Shown here: in pieces, positions 28,691-38,975 of the stretch | How the letters are laid out: each line of letters opens with the position of its first letter | Position numbering within the stretch: the stretch's first letter is position 1 | DNA from: an uncultured Hyphomicrobiales bacterium | Lineage (GTDB): Bacteria; Pseudomonadota; Alphaproteobacteria; Rhizobiales; Devosiaceae | Assembly: GCA_903842455.1 (NCBI GenBank) | Contig: CAIMLX010000234.1 | Coordinates: 1-64,000 of the forward strand | Direction of reading: 5' to 3' | Length of the DNA: 64,000 nucleotides | Position numbers and translations under genes: made by a program | Notes under the pieces: generated by a model | What the model was told of the DNA's origin: nothing | The model's input: the letters and a program-made list of their open reading frames with translations, nothing else | Databases searched by the model: none

Positions 28691-30576
28691 CACTGCGCCG
28701 TGGAATTCAGGCTGAGCAGGTTCATGAGGACCTGCTGGTTGATCTTGAGGTCGCTGACGTCGAGCAGGCCGCGCTGGAAGTCCGCGTCGAGACCGTCGGT
28801 GATCGAGTTGGCGACGAACTGCTCGATCGCCGGGGTCGCGGCGTTGGCTTCGGCCGGAGTGACCTCGATCACCTGGAACACCACCTGATCGCCGTCGCCG
28901 TTCACCGCTGCACCGAAATGGCCCGGGCCGCCAGCGAAGATGGCCTCGGCTACCGTAGCGTTCAACACCGGGGTGCCGTCGCCATCGCGGCCGATTGGCA
29001 GGCTGGGCACCGGAAACTGGTTGAGCTCGGCCGCCGCGTCCACCAGCGACATGCCGGCGCGCATCTTGTCGAGCGTGATGGCGACTTCGGTGGTCAGAGC
29101 CTCCGCGGTCTTCTCGGCCGTCCAGGCGGCGACCAGCTCGTCGCGCACTTCGTCCAGCGTCTGGTCGCGGGCGGCTTCGATCGACTTCAGGTCGAACCAG
29201 ACATTGCGGTTGGACCCCAGCGTTACCGCCGGCGTCAGCGAGCCCTGCTCGGCCCGGAACACCGCGGTGGCGACGCTGGAGCGGGCATCGGCCGGTACAT
29301 CGGTGCTGTCGGCGAGTTCGGCGCCGCCCTCGGTGATCGTCACGGTGGCGACGGTCAGGCCGAAGCGCTCGGCGATCTCGGGCAGCTGCTTGAACGCGGC
29401 GCGCAGTTCCTCGATCTGGTCGAGCAGGTCGACGATCTCGCCACGAGCGATGTCGGTCCCAAGCTTGAGGGTGATGTCCTCTCGGGCCTCCTCGAGGGTG
29501 ACCTGGTACGTCGGCTGGATCTCGGAAACGAAGACGGCGCGCTTGGTGCCACCGATGCCGTCGATGATGGCGAAGGCATCGGTGCTGGCGAGCTCGAACG
29601 CCGCCGTGGCAAGCGATGCGTCGGTAACCTCACTCCGGGCCCGTACGCCCAGGTCCGACGGGGTGACGCCAGCGGCGGTGACGAGCTGGCTGACCGGCGT
29701 GCCGGCGGCCAGGCCGTCGGTGAAGGCCTTCTCGAGTTCCGGCGTCGACAGGGCAACCTGCTGGATGGCGCGCCGCTCCGGCGTGACCAGGCTGTCCTTG
29801 GTGCGCTCGTATTCGGCAGCGATCTGGTCTTCGGGAATGGTCTTGGTGGCCGCCAGCGTTTCGGGCGTCAGCACCAGCACATCGATGGTCCTGGTCTCGC
29901 GGGTCCGGAACTCCGCCTGGCGGGTCGCGAGGTAGGCGGCGAGTTCTTCTTCGGTGGGATCGGCAACCGAGGGGATAGATGTGGCGTTGAGGACGAAGTA
30001 GTCGACGGTGCGCCTGTCCCCGACGTAGCGGGAGACCAGTTCGAGCGCCGCCTCGGGGGTCGGCGACGTCCCCGTCAGGCCGGCCAGCAACTGCTGGCGG
30101 CGAGCCGCATCACGCTGGAGGTCGAAATACTCTTTCTCGGTGAAGCCACTGTTCTGCAGCACGGCCTTGAAGTTGTCAGCGCTGAAGGCGCCAAGCGTGC
30201 CCGCGAAGTTCGGGTCGGTACGCACCATGTCGCCGAGCTTGGTGTCGGAAACCCCGAGGCCAAGGTCGCGGGCGAACTTGTTGACCGACGCCTGGGCGGC
30301 CAGCTGCTGCAGCGTAAAGCCGGGAATGCCGGCCGCCATCGCTTCCTCGTTGGTGGGCATGCGGCCGTTCTGCTGCACGAAGGCGTTGAGCTGGTTCTGG
30401 TAGGCCCGCTGGAAGTCCCGGGTCGAGATATCGGTACCCGCCGCAGTTGCTATGGTACTGCTGCCCAGCGTGCCGATGACTTCGGAAATGCCGAACCCGG
30501 CAAGGCCGATGATCAGGAACACGCCGATGATTTTGCCAACCCAGGTTTTGGTGATCGAACGGAGTAGATTGAGCAT
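28690..30576 (-). CDS. PpiD/SurA-like periplasmic peptidyl-prolyl isomerase, membrane anchored
   Basis: Chaperone with a SurA_N-type domain, anchored to the inner membrane and facing the periplasm. It has 628 residues. A single N-terminal helix (IIGVFLIIGLAGFGISEVIG) follows the charged MLNLLRSITKTWVGK. The SurA_N domain (about 35-190) includes DISTRDFQRAYQNQLN. The parvulin region around 240-360 is degenerate, and SurA-like helices follow. The ATG start is favoured over the adjacent TTG. It is the first gene of the ppiD-trpEGDC-moaCA-lexA order, as in many alphaproteobacteria. Confidence 0.88.
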   Translation of the reverse strand: MLNLLRSITKTWVGKIIGVFLIIGLAGFGISEVIGTLGSSTIATAAGTDISTRDFQRAYQNQLNAFVQQNGRMPTNEEAMAAGIPGFTLQQLAAQASVNKFARDLGLGVSDTKLGDMVRTDPNFAGTLGAFSADNFKAVLQNSGFTEKEYFDLQRDAARRQQLLAGLTGTSPTPEAALELVSRYVGDRRTVDYFVLNATSIPSVADPTEEELAAYLATRQAEFRTRETRTIDVLVLTPETLAATKTIPEDQIAAEYERTKDSLVTPERRAIQQVALSTPELEKAFTDGLAAGTPVSQLVTAAGVTPSDLGVRARSEVTDASLATAAFELASTDAFAIIDGIGGTKRAVFVSEIQPTYQVTLEEAREDITLKLGTDIARGEIVDLLDQIEELRAAFKQLPEIAERFGLTVATVTITEGGAELADSTDVPADARSSVATAVFRAEQGSLTPAVTLGSNRNVWFDLKSIEAARDQTLDEVRDELVAAWTAEKTAEALTTEVAITLDKMRAGMSLVDAAAELNQFPVPSLPIGRDGDGTPVLNATVAEAIFAGGPGHFGAAVNGDGDQVVFQVIEVTPAEANAATPAIEQFVANSITDGLDADFQRGLLDVSDLKINQQVLMNLLSLNSTAQ

Positions 30577-30720
30577 CAAGCGGTTCCAATGGCGTCAGGT
30601 GCCTTGCGGGCGGCGGATACTAGACAGGGTCGACTTTGTGCCGCAAGGCACGTCGGCGGAGTTAATCAGATCGGGGGGTTATGGCAAACGCCCCCGATAG
30701 GCAAGTAGCGGGAGTTTCAA

Positions 30721-31476
30721 GTGACGACACAGATCACCCCCCTGATCGCGGGCAACTGGAAGATGAACGGCATCAGCGCGTCGCTGGGCGAAGTGCGGCG
30801 GCTGGCTGAAATGCTGGCGACAGGCGAAGCGCCGCGCTGCACGATAGCCATCTGCCCCCCCGCGACACTGCTCTCGCAACTCAACGCCATCGCCGCGCCG
30901 AGCGGTATCGTGATCGGCGGCCAGGACTGCCATCCGATGCCGAGCGGTGCGCATACGGGCGATATCAGCGCCCACATGCTGGCCGATGCCGGCGCGCAGT
31001 GCGTGATCGTCGGGCACTCCGAACGCCGCGCGCGCTACGGCGAAACTGACGATCTGGTGCGGGGGAAGGCCGTGGCGGCGATGACTGCCGGGCTGATCCC
31101 GATCATCTGCGTCGGCGAAACCGAGGCCGAGCGTCAATCGGGCAGGGCAGAGGAGGTGGTGTCCTCGCAACTGGCCAATTCGGTGCCCGAGCAGATCGGC
31201 CAGCTCGGAATCGTGGTTGCCTACGAGCCGGTCTGGGCCATCGGGACCGGGGTGACACCGACCTCGGACGACATTGCCCAGATGCACGGCACCATCCGGC
31301 GGCTCCTGACGGAACGCTACGGCGAGACCGGTGCCCGGACCCGGATTCTCTATGGCGGCTCGATGAAACCAGCCAACGCCCGCGAGATCCTCGCCATCGA
31401 GAATGTGAATGGCGGCCTGATTGGTGGCGCCAGCCTCTTGGCAAATGACTTCCATGCCATTATCTCGGCGGTCTGA
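30721..31476 (+). CDS. tpiA: triosephosphate isomerase
   Basis: Interconverts dihydroxyacetone phosphate and glyceraldehyde-3-phosphate. It has 251 residues from a GTG start with GGGAG upstream. Catalytic residues are Lys14 (GNWKMN), His99 (VIVGHSERR) and Glu169 (AYEPVWAIGTG). The phosphate loop LYGGSMKPANA is present. It is divergent from ppiD across 144 bp, which must hold both promoters. Confidence 0.98.
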   Translation: MTTQITPLIAGNWKMNGISASLGEVRRLAEMLATGEAPRCTIAICPPATLLSQLNAIAAPSGIVIGGQDCHPMPSGAHTGDISAHMLADAGAQCVIVGHSERRARYGETDDLVRGKAVAAMTAGLIPIICVGETEAERQSGRAEEVVSSQLANSVPEQIGQLGIVVAYEPVWAIGTGVTPTSDDIAQMHGTIRRLLTERYGETGARTRILYGGSMKPANAREILAIENVNGGLIGGASLLANDFHAIISAV

Positions 31477-31578
31477 GAGGGCGGGGCGGCGCTTGTCACA
31501 AAGCGACGGTTGACGCTGGCATTTGCATTGGCGCGCGTGTATGAGGCGCGCCAATCGACATTGAAACGTTAGGTCCCG

Positions 31579-32175
31579 ATGGGCGCGCTTTCCAACATCC
31601 TGATCGTCGCATACCTGCTGATCGTGCTCGCACTGATCGCGGTAATCCTGCTGCAGCGTTCCGAGGGCGGCGGCCTGGGCATGGGGTCGAGCAATTCGAA
31701 CGGCTTGGTCAGCGTGCGCGGCTCTGCCAACCTGCTGACCCGAACGACGGGCATCCTGGCGGCGCTGTTCTTCGCCACGGCCATCGGGCTCACCATCCTG
31801 TCGGAACTCGACCGCGGCACGGACTCGATCCTGAACAACGCAGCCGAGGGCGGCACCGCGCCGACCACCGTGCTCGACGCGCTCCAGCAGATGCAGACCC
31901 AGTCGTCGGGTGACCTGCCGGTCCCTGCCAGCAGCCCCGTCACGGCGCCTGCGGCGACAGACTCGACCCTGTCGGTCCCGGCTGCCACCGATGCAGCGCC
32001 GGCCGCGACCGATGCAGCGCCTGCGGCGACCGATGCAGCGCCGGCCGTGGAAACCCCCGCCGCCCCTGCCGACAGCACCGCCCCCGCCGCGGAGACTCCT
32101 GCGGCACCGGCCGAAACTCCGGTGGCACCCGCCGAGGCTCCAGCCTCGACGGTACCAGCGGCACCGGCCAACTAG
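31579..32175 (+). CDS. secG: preprotein translocase subunit SecG with long Ala/Pro-rich tail
   Basis: Small subunit of the SecYEG channel. It has 198 residues. The first 75 are standard: helix 1 (NILIVAYLLIVLALIAVILL), the conserved QRSEGGGLGMG loop, RGSANLLTRTT, and helix 2 (GILAALFFATAIGLTIL). The remaining 120 residues are an Ala/Pro/Thr-rich low-complexity tail containing three exact 7-residue repeats (ATDAAPA type). Such tails occur in alphaproteobacterial SecG but are not known to be functional. It precedes pyrG, a conserved neighbour, and a strong terminator separates them. Confidence 0.95.
   Translation: MGALSNILIVAYLLIVLALIAVILLQRSEGGGLGMGSSNSNGLVSVRGSANLLTRTTGILAALFFATAIGLTILSELDRGTDSILNNAAEGGTAPTTVLDALQQMQTQSSGDLPVPASSPVTAPAATDSTLSVPAATDAAPAATDAAPAATDAAPAVETPAAPADSTAPAAETPAAPAETPVAPAEAPASTVPAAPAN
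31981..32043 (+). repeat. 3 x 21 bp tandem repeat in secG
   Basis: Three adjacent 21 bp units sharing ACCGATGCAGCGCC encode the repeated ATDAAPA stretch of the SecG tail. Copy number could vary between strains. Confidence 0.85.
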
Positions 32176-32197
32176 GCGGCCGCGACAGCGAATTAGC

Positions 32198-32230
32198 GAA
32201 GGGGATGGCAACATCCCCTTCTTCTTTTTG
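32198..32230 (+). terminator. rho-independent terminator after secG
   Basis: A perfect 10 bp stem (GAAGGGGATG/CATCCCCTTC) with a GCAA tetraloop, followed by TTCTTTTTG. One of the clearest intrinsic terminators in the window. Confidence 0.93.
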
Positions 32231-32289
32231 TGTGGGGTGGCGTACTGATGATCCGCCCTGAGAATCACGGTTTCGACCAGATAAGGTAA

Positions 32290-34421
<2,132 letters not shown>

Positions 34422-34427
34422 GATTCC

Positions 34428-34604
34428 GTGGCTGACATCCTCTCCCTCTCGAAAGCCCGCAAGGCCAAGGCTCGCGTGGTGAAAGAGCAGACTGCATCCG
34501 AGAACCGGGTAAAGTTCGGGCGGACGAAGGCCGAGAAGGAGCGCGAGGCGGCGCTTGGCAGAATTGCGCAGAAGCGGCTGGACGAGGTCAAGCGCGAGGA
34601 CTAG
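34428..34604 (+). CDS. DUF4169 family small basic protein
   Basis: A 58-residue, highly charged protein from GTG 34428, 7 bp after the acetyltransferase gene. It starts MADILSLSKARKAKAR and continues with ENRVKFGRTKAEKEREAAL, the DUF4169 pattern (KFGRTKAEK). It is predicted to be a helical, cytoplasmic protein of unknown function. It is too short for many gene finders. Confidence 0.85.
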   Translation: MADILSLSKARKAKARVVKEQTASENRVKFGRTKAEKEREAALGRIAQKRLDEVKRED

Positions 34605-34641
34605 GGCAGGGGGATTGCCATGGGCCTCCGGAGTTGCTGAC

Positions 34642-35148
34642 GTGACGACGCTTTACGATTTTTCCGCTCGCCTGCTCGATGGCACCGAGCAGCCGCTGTC
34701 GACCTACCGAGACAAGGTGGTGCTGGTGGTGAACGTGGCCAGCAAGTGCGGCTTCACCCCGCAATATGCCGGGCTCGAGAAGCTCTGGCTCGATCACAAG
34801 GACCAGGGGCTGGTGGTGCTGGGTTTCCCCTGCAACCAGTTCGGCGATCAGGAGCCCGGGACCGAGTCCGAGATCGCGGCGTTCTGCGACCTCAACTACA
34901 ATGTCAGCTTCCCGATGTTTTCCAAGATCGTGGTCAACGGCCGCGATGCGCATCCACTCTACCAGTGGCTGAAGCACCAGGCGCCCGGCATGCTGGGGCT
35001 GGAGGCGGTGAAGCGGAACTTCACGAAATTCCTCGTCGACCGGACCGGCAGCACCGTTGTCCGGTTCAGCAGCGATGTCGAACCGGCCCGCCTCGCCGAG
35101 CCGATCGCGGCGCTGCTCGCCAAGGCCGCCGCACCGAACCTGGGGTAG
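34642..35148 (+). CDS. glutathione peroxidase family protein (Cys type)
   Basis: Thiol peroxidase of the GPx fold. It has 168 residues from GTG 34642, with CGGAG eight bases upstream. The peroxidatic Cys36 lies in NVASKCGFTPQY and is a normal TGC, not selenocysteine. Gln66 is in GFPCNQFGDQEPG. The position of the usual catalytic Trp (WNF motif) reads RNF at 125-127. Most bacterial members use thioredoxin. It is 6 bp upstream of the oxidase gene. Confidence 0.93.
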   Translation: MTTLYDFSARLLDGTEQPLSTYRDKVVLVVNVASKCGFTPQYAGLEKLWLDHKDQGLVVLGFPCNQFGDQEPGTESEIAAFCDLNYNVSFPMFSKIVVNGRDAHPLYQWLKHQAPGMLGLEAVKRNFTKFLVDRTGSTVVRFSSDVEPARLAEPIAALLAKAAAPNLG

Positions 35149-35154
35149 TTCCGC

Positions 35155-36393
35155 ATGGCTGACGTTCTGGTGCTGGGCGCGGGCATCGTTGGGGTGAGCA
35201 TCGCCATCCACCTGCTGAAGCGCGGGCGGACGGTGGTGCTGGTCGATCGCCGGGAGGCCGGGGAGGAGACCAGCTACGGCAATGCCGGGCTGATCCAGCG
35301 CGAGGGCGTCGCGCCCTATACCTTTCCGCAGGACCTCGGCGAAATCCTCCGCTACGGGCTCAACGATCGCATCGACATGCACTATCACCCGCTGGCGCTG
35401 CCCGCGGTGGCGCCGTTCCTGTTCCGCTACTGGCGGGCGTCGCGGCCGCAGAGCTACGCGCTCGTCAAGCGCCATTACGAGCCGCTGATCCGCCACTGCC
35501 TGACCGAGCACGGCGCCTTGATCGACGAGGCCGGGGCAGGCGCGCTGATCGATAAGAAGGGTTGGTACCGGGTGTTTCGCACCGCCGAAAAGCGCGATGC
35601 GCAGTTCGCCGAGGCCAGAACCCTGGCGCAAGAATTCGGGGTGGGACATGCCGAACTCGATGCAGCTGCCATGGCGGAGCGGGAGCCGGGACTGGGCGCC
35701 GCCATCGTCGGGGCCCTGCACTGGACCGACCCCTGGAGCATCCGCGATCCCGGAGCGCTGGTGAAGGCTTATCGCGATCTGTTCGAGCGGCTGGGCGGCA
35801 CGGTGGTGCGCGCCGATGCGATGGGGCTCGAACGCAAGGGTGCGGGCTGGTCCCTGCCGGGTGGAATTGACGCCGCCGAGGCGGTGGTGGCGCTCGGGCC
35901 CTGGGCGGGCGACCTCACGAGCCGGCTGGGATACGACCTGCCGCTCGGGGTCAAGCGCGGCTACCACATGCACTACGGGCAATCGGGCAACCGGCCGCTG
36001 GCCAATTGGGTGCAGGATGCCGAGCGCGGCTACATGCTGGCGCCGATGGCGATGGGGGTGCGGCTGACCACCGGGGCGGAGTTCGCGCAGCGCGACGCAC
36101 CCTCGACCCCGGTGCAGCTCGATCGGGCCGAGGTCGCGGCCCGCGAAGTGCTGCCCGGGCTCGGTGGCCGGCTCGAGGCGGCGCCGTGGCGCGGAGCGCG
36201 GCCCTGTACGCCCGACATGATGCCGGTGATCGGCCGGGCGCCGCGGCACGCGGGATTGTGGTTCGCCTTCGGCCACGCGCACCATGGCATGACGCTCGGC
36301 CCGGTCACCGGCCGGCTCGTCGCCGAGATGATGACCGGCGAGTCCCCCCTCATCGATCCGGCTCCCTACGGGGCGGAGCGGCTGCTGGGCTGA
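35155..36393 (+). CDS. FAD-dependent oxidoreductase, D-amino acid dehydrogenase (DadA) type
   Basis: Membrane-associated flavoprotein, probably oxidising D-amino acids. It has 412 residues. The Rossmann motif VLVLGAGIVGVSIAIHLLKRG is at the N-terminus, with the TSYGNAGLIQ loop next. The C-terminus has WRGARPCTPDMMPVIGRAP and GHAHHGMTLGPVTGRLVAEM, typical of DadA-like DAO-family enzymes. The substrate is not shown by the sequence. It is convergent with ppk2, with 3 bp between the stops. Confidence 0.88.
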   Translation: MADVLVLGAGIVGVSIAIHLLKRGRTVVLVDRREAGEETSYGNAGLIQREGVAPYTFPQDLGEILRYGLNDRIDMHYHPLALPAVAPFLFRYWRASRPQSYALVKRHYEPLIRHCLTEHGALIDEAGAGALIDKKGWYRVFRTAEKRDAQFAEARTLAQEFGVGHAELDAAAMAEREPGLGAAIVGALHWTDPWSIRDPGALVKAYRDLFERLGGTVVRADAMGLERKGAGWSLPGGIDAAEAVVALGPWAGDLTSRLGYDLPLGVKRGYHMHYGQSGNRPLANWVQDAERGYMLAPMAMGVRLTTGAEFAQRDAPSTPVQLDRAEVAAREVLPGLGGRLEAAPWRGARPCTPDMMPVIGRAPRHAGLWFAFGHAHHGMTLGPVTGRLVAEMMTGESPLIDPAPYGAERLLG

Positions 36394-36396
36394 GGA

Positions 36397-37479
36397 TTAC
36401 TCCTGCGTGCCCCAGCCGGCCACCGAACTGTATTCGCCGCGCTCGTGGATGACGTTGGCGCGGCCGACCAGCAGGTCGTCCACGCGGCCGATCGTGGCGG
36501 CATCCTTGCCGACATACGGCATGGTGTGGAGGATGTAGCGCATGGCGTTGAGCCGGGCGCGCTTCTTGTCGTCGGACTTGATCACCGTCCACGGCGAGTC
36601 GGCGGTGTCGGTGTGGAAGAACATCGCTTCCTTGGCGGCGGTGTAGTCCTCCCACTTGTCGAGCGAGGCGAGGTCGATGGGCGAGAGCTTCCACTGCTTG
36701 AGCGGATGCACCTTGCGCTCCTTGAAGCGGCGGCTCTGCTCGTCGCGGCTGACCGAGAACCAGAACTTCACCAGGTGGACGCCGCTGCGCACGAGGTTGC
36801 GCTCGAACTCGGGCACCTGGCGCAGGAACTCGCGATATTCCTCCTCCGAGCAAAATCCCATGACGCGCTCGACGCCCGCCCGGTTGTACCAGCTGCGGTC
36901 GAACAGCACGATCTCGCCCATGGTGGGCAGGTGCTGGACATAGCGCTGGAAGTACCATTGGCCGCGCTCGACTTCGCTGGGCTTTTCGAGCGCCACGACG
37001 CGGGCGCCGCGCGGGTTGAGATGCTCGGTGAAGCGCTTGATGGCGCCACCCTTGCCGGCCGCGTCGCGGCCCTCGAACAGGATGATGATGCGCTGGCGCG
37101 CCTCCTTCACCCACGACTGCAGCTTCAGCAACTCGGCCTGCAGGGCGAACTTTTCGCGCTCGTAGTCGCGGCGCAGCATTTTTGAGCGATAGGGGTAGCC
37201 ACCGGCCCGCCAGTCATCGGACAGCTCGTCCGGACCGCGTTTCGACTTGCCCTGCGGCCGCGGCAGCCCGAGGGCCTCGCGCATGCGGTTGGCATCGTCG
37301 GGCGACGCGCCCTTGATGATCGCCTCGACGCCCTCGGCGACGGAGGCATCGGGGCTGCCCGAGATCTGCCGGAGCGCCGCCAGTTCACTCTCCTGCGCGG
37401 CGACCGAGCGCTCGTCGGCGAGGCTGGTCTGCGCGGCGGGTGGGAAGGCGGCGTGGTCGTCATCAGGGGATGTGGTCAA
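36397..37479 (-). CDS. ppk2: polyphosphate kinase 2
   Basis: Transfers phosphate between polyphosphate and nucleotides; single-domain PPK2 proteins commonly favour nucleoside diphosphates. It has 360 residues. The P-loop is GRDAAGKGG at 137-145, followed by the lid region DRSWYNRAGVERVMGFC at 194-210. The first 75 residues are a poorly conserved extension. The start is TTG 37479 with AGGAGG seven bases upstream, a strong site that decides the start. Confidence 0.95.
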   Translation of the reverse strand: MTTSPDDDHAAFPPAAQTSLADERSVAAQESELAALRQISGSPDASVAEGVEAIIKGASPDDANRMREALGLPRPQGKSKRGPDELSDDWRAGGYPYRSKMLRRDYEREKFALQAELLKLQSWVKEARQRIIILFEGRDAAGKGGAIKRFTEHLNPRGARVVALEKPSEVERGQWYFQRYVQHLPTMGEIVLFDRSWYNRAGVERVMGFCSEEEYREFLRQVPEFERNLVRSGVHLVKFWFSVSRDEQSRRFKERKVHPLKQWKLSPIDLASLDKWEDYTAAKEAMFFHTDTADSPWTVIKSDDKKRARLNAMRYILHTMPYVGKDAATIGRVDDLLVGRANVIHERGEYSSVAGWGTQE

Positions 37480-37550
37480 GGCGGCTCCTCCTGCCTCGGT
37501 GGGGTGACACCGGCCACCCTCCCGGCGGCCGGCGCGGCGATTGCTGTGCC

Positions 37551-37787
37551 TCAGCGGGCGAGGGCGGAGGCGATGGCATCCTTGATGGCAAGGCGCTGCT
37601 TGCGCAGCACGTGCTCGGTCGCTTCGTCGAGCGGGTCGAGGCGGGATTCGGCGCGGTGCACCTTGTCGTTGACCTCGTCATACTCCCGCAGCAGCTTGGC
37701 GAATGCCGGGTCGGACGCCTTCAGCGCGTGGATGGCATCGAGGCTGCCGGGAAATTCGTCACCGAGGGTGTGGGGTGTGTTCGACAT
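37551..37787 (-). CDS. DUF465 (YdcH-like) family protein
   Basis: A 78-residue acidic helical protein. The family pattern is visible: LREYDEVNDKVHRAESRLDPLDEATEHVLRKQRLAIKDAI, an antiparallel coiled-coil hairpin. ATG 37787 is preceded by AGGAAAAACC. The function of the family is unknown. It lies between the SOUL and ppk2 genes on the same strand. Confidence 0.88.
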   Translation of the reverse strand: MSNTPHTLGDEFPGSLDAIHALKASDPAFAKLLREYDEVNDKVHRAESRLDPLDEATEHVLRKQRLAIKDAIASALAR

Positions 37788-37885
37788 GGTTTTTCCTTGT
37801 TTCCGGTCGGCAGCGACCATGGGCCGGCGCCGACCGGTCGGTTTTGACCTCGATCAAGCCGCGGGAGCGTGACGCAGGGCGGCTT

Positions 37886-38461
37886 TCAGCCGGTTGGGTC
37901 GTCGGGCTGCAGCTCGATCAGGATTTCGTTGCGGCGCATGAACCAGGGCTGCCAGGGCGGATCGTAGCGGGCGAGGGTGGGGGCGCCGGCGGGCTTCAGG
38001 CCGTGCTGGGTGAGGTAGGCTTCGAGGCGCTCGGTGCGCCTGGTGATGTCGGGTTCGCGGGTGAGGCCGGAAAAGCGCAGGGCGGCGGTGCGGGTTGGCG
38101 CGACCGGGAGGAGCTGCACCTGCGGGTCGTTGGGTTTTGGCAGCGTGTCGAGCGTAAAGCTCGAGGGCATGACGAAGCGGATGGTCCAGCTCCCGCCGAC
38201 CTCAGTTTGCATGACGGGGGCCGTCATGGCGATGCGGGTGCCCGGCTGGGGCTGCTGCAGCACCGGCGCGGTCATGGCGATGCGGCGGGCGCCATCGTTG
38301 CCGCCGAAGATGTAGCCGGCCAGGAGGCGAAACCCTTCGCGCACGGCGGTGTTGCGCTCGCCGCCGACGCTGACCTCGGCCGCAACGAGGGCGGGATACT
38401 CCCTGATCTCGATATCGCCCTCACGCTGGGCGACGCGGTAGGCGGGGATCTCGGTGCTCAC
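37886..38461 (-). CDS. SOUL heme-binding family protein
   Basis: A 191-residue SOUL/HBP domain protein. It starts MSTEIPAYRVAQREGDIEIREYP and has the paired IAMTAPVLQQ and IAMTAPVMQ segments that mark this family, then FVMPSSFTLDTLPKPNDPQV. No signal peptide is visible, so it is probably cytoplasmic. Heme binding is known for some members only. The start is GTG 38461, overlapping by 4 bp the stop of a short upstream frame. Confidence 0.92.
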   Translation of the reverse strand: MSTEIPAYRVAQREGDIEIREYPALVAAEVSVGGERNTAVREGFRLLAGYIFGGNDGARRIAMTAPVLQQPQPGTRIAMTAPVMQTEVGGSWTIRFVMPSSFTLDTLPKPNDPQVQLLPVAPTRTAALRFSGLTREPDITRRTERLEAYLTQHGLKPAGAPTLARYDPPWQPWFMRRNEILIELQPDDPTG

Positions 38462-38577
38462 TGGCGCGATCCACGGAGGGGCGTGACCGCGCGGGCGGGC
38501 GCATTGCCCCGGCGGCCGTAGGGCGCGACGCGCGGGGTGCCGCAGGGCGCGAGGGGGACGGGCAGGTTCTGGACCAT
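38458..38577 (-). CDS. possible small Pro/Arg-rich ORF upstream of SOUL gene
   Basis: A 39-codon frame with ATG 38577 whose TGA overlaps the SOUL GTG start (GTGA). It reads MVQNLPVPLAPCGTPR and then VAPYGRRGNAPARA. The coupling geometry is that of a real upstream gene or leader peptide. I see no clear ribosome binding site and recognise no family. Bases 38578-38975, between it and the DUF4238 gene, hold no gene that I can support; this gap must contain the divergent promoters. Confidence 0.3.
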   Translation of the reverse strand: MVQNLPVPLAPCGTPRVAPYGRRGNAPARAVTPLRGSRQ

Positions 38578-38975
38578 GGCGGACGCTTTCGGGTTCGTGC
38601 CGGGCGACACTAGAGCACGGAGGTGGCGGCGGTAGGGCCGGAAACTACTCAAGGGGGGAGTGTCCGAGTCCTTGGCGAACCGACCCCGACGGTTTTGCAT
38701 TGGCCCGAGGACATCGAGCCGCCCCTCACGCAGCCTCGTACTCACTGAGGTGCGCGGGACGTGAAGAGATTAGCAGCGAAAGATGCTACGATAGGTAGGC
38801 CGGGTCAGTCTTGGTAGAATGAGCCCAAATGGATTGAATTGTCTGCTGCTCTGTCCGACGCCAAGGAAATCATACGCTCCGCTGCTTCGCATGGGCGACT
38901 GACCGCCAGTATCGCATCCGGTCAGCCGACTCAGGTATTAGGAATGTGTTAGTAATTTCGTCCCCGGAGCGAGCC

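Noticed and set aside
34744-34755. Selenocysteine in the glutathione peroxidase
   Set aside because: The peroxidatic codon is an ordinary TGC Cys codon, so no recoding is needed.
38578-38975. tRNA gene or attachment site at the edge of the DUF4238-HEPN cassette
   Set aside because: No cloverleaf, no CCA end and no direct repeat on the two sides were found by eye.
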